64,000 bases of DNA from Dendrocalamus latiflorus. Taxonomy: Eukaryota; Streptophyta; Magnoliopsida; Poales; Poaceae. The notes under the pieces were generated by a model. That model was not told the origin of the DNA. It searched no databases and was given only the letters and a program-made list of their open reading frames with translations. Positions 63,575 through 64,000 of this stretch are shown piece by piece. The stretch covers positions 34,606,749-34,670,748 of the forward strand of contig CM029666.1 in NCBI GenBank assembly GCA_017311315.1, read 5' to 3'. The translations under genes were made by a program, and so were the position numbers. The first letter of the stretch is position 1; every line of letters starts with the position of its first letter.

Positions 63575-64000
63575 TGAAAGCATCTAGGCCCCTAAAAATG
63601 GTTTTGGTAATTAATGAAATCATGTGAATATGGGACTAACGTCTTTAGTGAGTATGCAAAAGGTTAGTCCACATGTGAGCGACAAGATGCAAGCCACAGG
63701 ATATATATGAAGACCCAAATTGGCTCAAGACAAAGGTATACTTAGTATATGATCTCCTTTTTATTTTACCGGTCTTAGGTGAAAGGTGGAAGACCGGATT
63801 ATAGGGTAGATAATCGTACCATAAAGGGGATCTTGGCAAGTAGCTTGAATATAAATCTCTTGTGCCATTTGGATCAACATCAGAAACTTGCATTCATCAA
63901 AAATCCGATTTAAAACAAAGATTGTGCTTTGTCTGGACGAGCGGTAGTACCGCAGTTTTGAACGTCAGAACTACAGGAAAAACGGTAGTTCCGCTCTCAG
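63575..64000 (+). repeat. 3' LTR of the SIRE-like copia element, first 426 bp
   Basis: Collinear with 38926-39351, with about a dozen substitutions. It is cut by the window end inside the start of the palindrome array. Confidence 0.92.

Larger units (their letters stand above)
38926..64000 (+). mobile_element. SIRE-like Ty1/copia retrotransposon with nested insertions, running off the window
   Basis: Plus strand: 5' LTR (38926 to about 40629), Met-tRNA PBS (TGGTATCAGAGC at 40632), gag, then a break filled by other elements (about 42402-58240), integrase/RT/RNase H, an extra ORF after pol, a polypurine tract (63561-63573) and the start of the 3' LTR (63575-64000). The first 426 bp of the two LTRs differ at about a dozen positions. 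A long LTR, double zinc knuckle and an ORF after pol point to the SIRE/Maximus lineage. Confidence 0.88.

Overview
The window is nuclear DNA of a grass (Poaceae). It holds one ordinary host gene with more than twenty introns, embedded in layered retrotransposons, MITEs, a Helitron and Mutator/hAT elements of grass type. There are no operons, bacterial genes or CRISPR arrays. The species cannot be named from the sequence alone.

Layout. 1 to about 3870: 5' part of a Ty3/gypsy retrotransposon on the minus strand (gag and start of protease, leader, primer-binding site, probable LTR). 4652-24117, minus strand: the host gene, the plant orthologue of the RTEL1 DNA helicase, with 24 exons placed and one probably not found. 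Its introns carry a Mutator-type MITE (6510-6929), a small non-autonomous LTR element (7038-8889), a 142-bp hAT MITE (9835-9976), a 5'-truncated LINE (10513 to about 11935), a 966-bp hAT-type element (12326-13291) with a LINE tail inside it, a truncated Ty1/copia element (about 14148-18617), another hAT MITE (19752-20235) and a possible MITE near 20627-21256. 24247-25245: a fold-back Mutator-like element with a perfect 9-bp target duplication, only about 130 bp upstream of the RTEL1 start codon. 25442 to about 37.2 kb, minus strand: a formerly autonomous Helitron with an RPA70-like gene and a Rep/helicase gene. The Rep/helicase gene is broken by frameshifts, stop codons and a 102-bp TA microsatellite.

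38926 to beyond the window end, plus strand: a large SIRE-like Ty1/copia retrotransposon with a 1.7-kb LTR, decayed gag, an integrase/RT/RNase H remnant, an extra ORF after pol, a polypurine tract and the first 426 bp of the 3' LTR. Its middle (about 42402-58240) is replaced by other element pieces: the 5' part of a gypsy element (42402-45097), a probable solo LTR (45098 to about 47327), a tandemly arranged minus-strand gypsy-like element (47337-51693) and a GC-rich minus-strand element with a 'putative gypsy type transposon' ORF and striking tandem arrays (51694 to about 58232).

How it fits together. Only RTEL1 is likely to serve the host; in known systems it dismantles D-loops, telomeric T-loops and G-quadruplexes. 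Every identified large insertion in it sits in an intron, and the visible exons keep splice sites and reading phase, so it looks functional. The rest is transposable-element biology. The most interesting signals are in regulatory DNA: the fold-back element in the RTEL1 promoter zone, an LTR packed with quasi-palindromes, another LTR with a 9-mer array that switches orientation, and a tandem array of about 16 TATA-like boxes.
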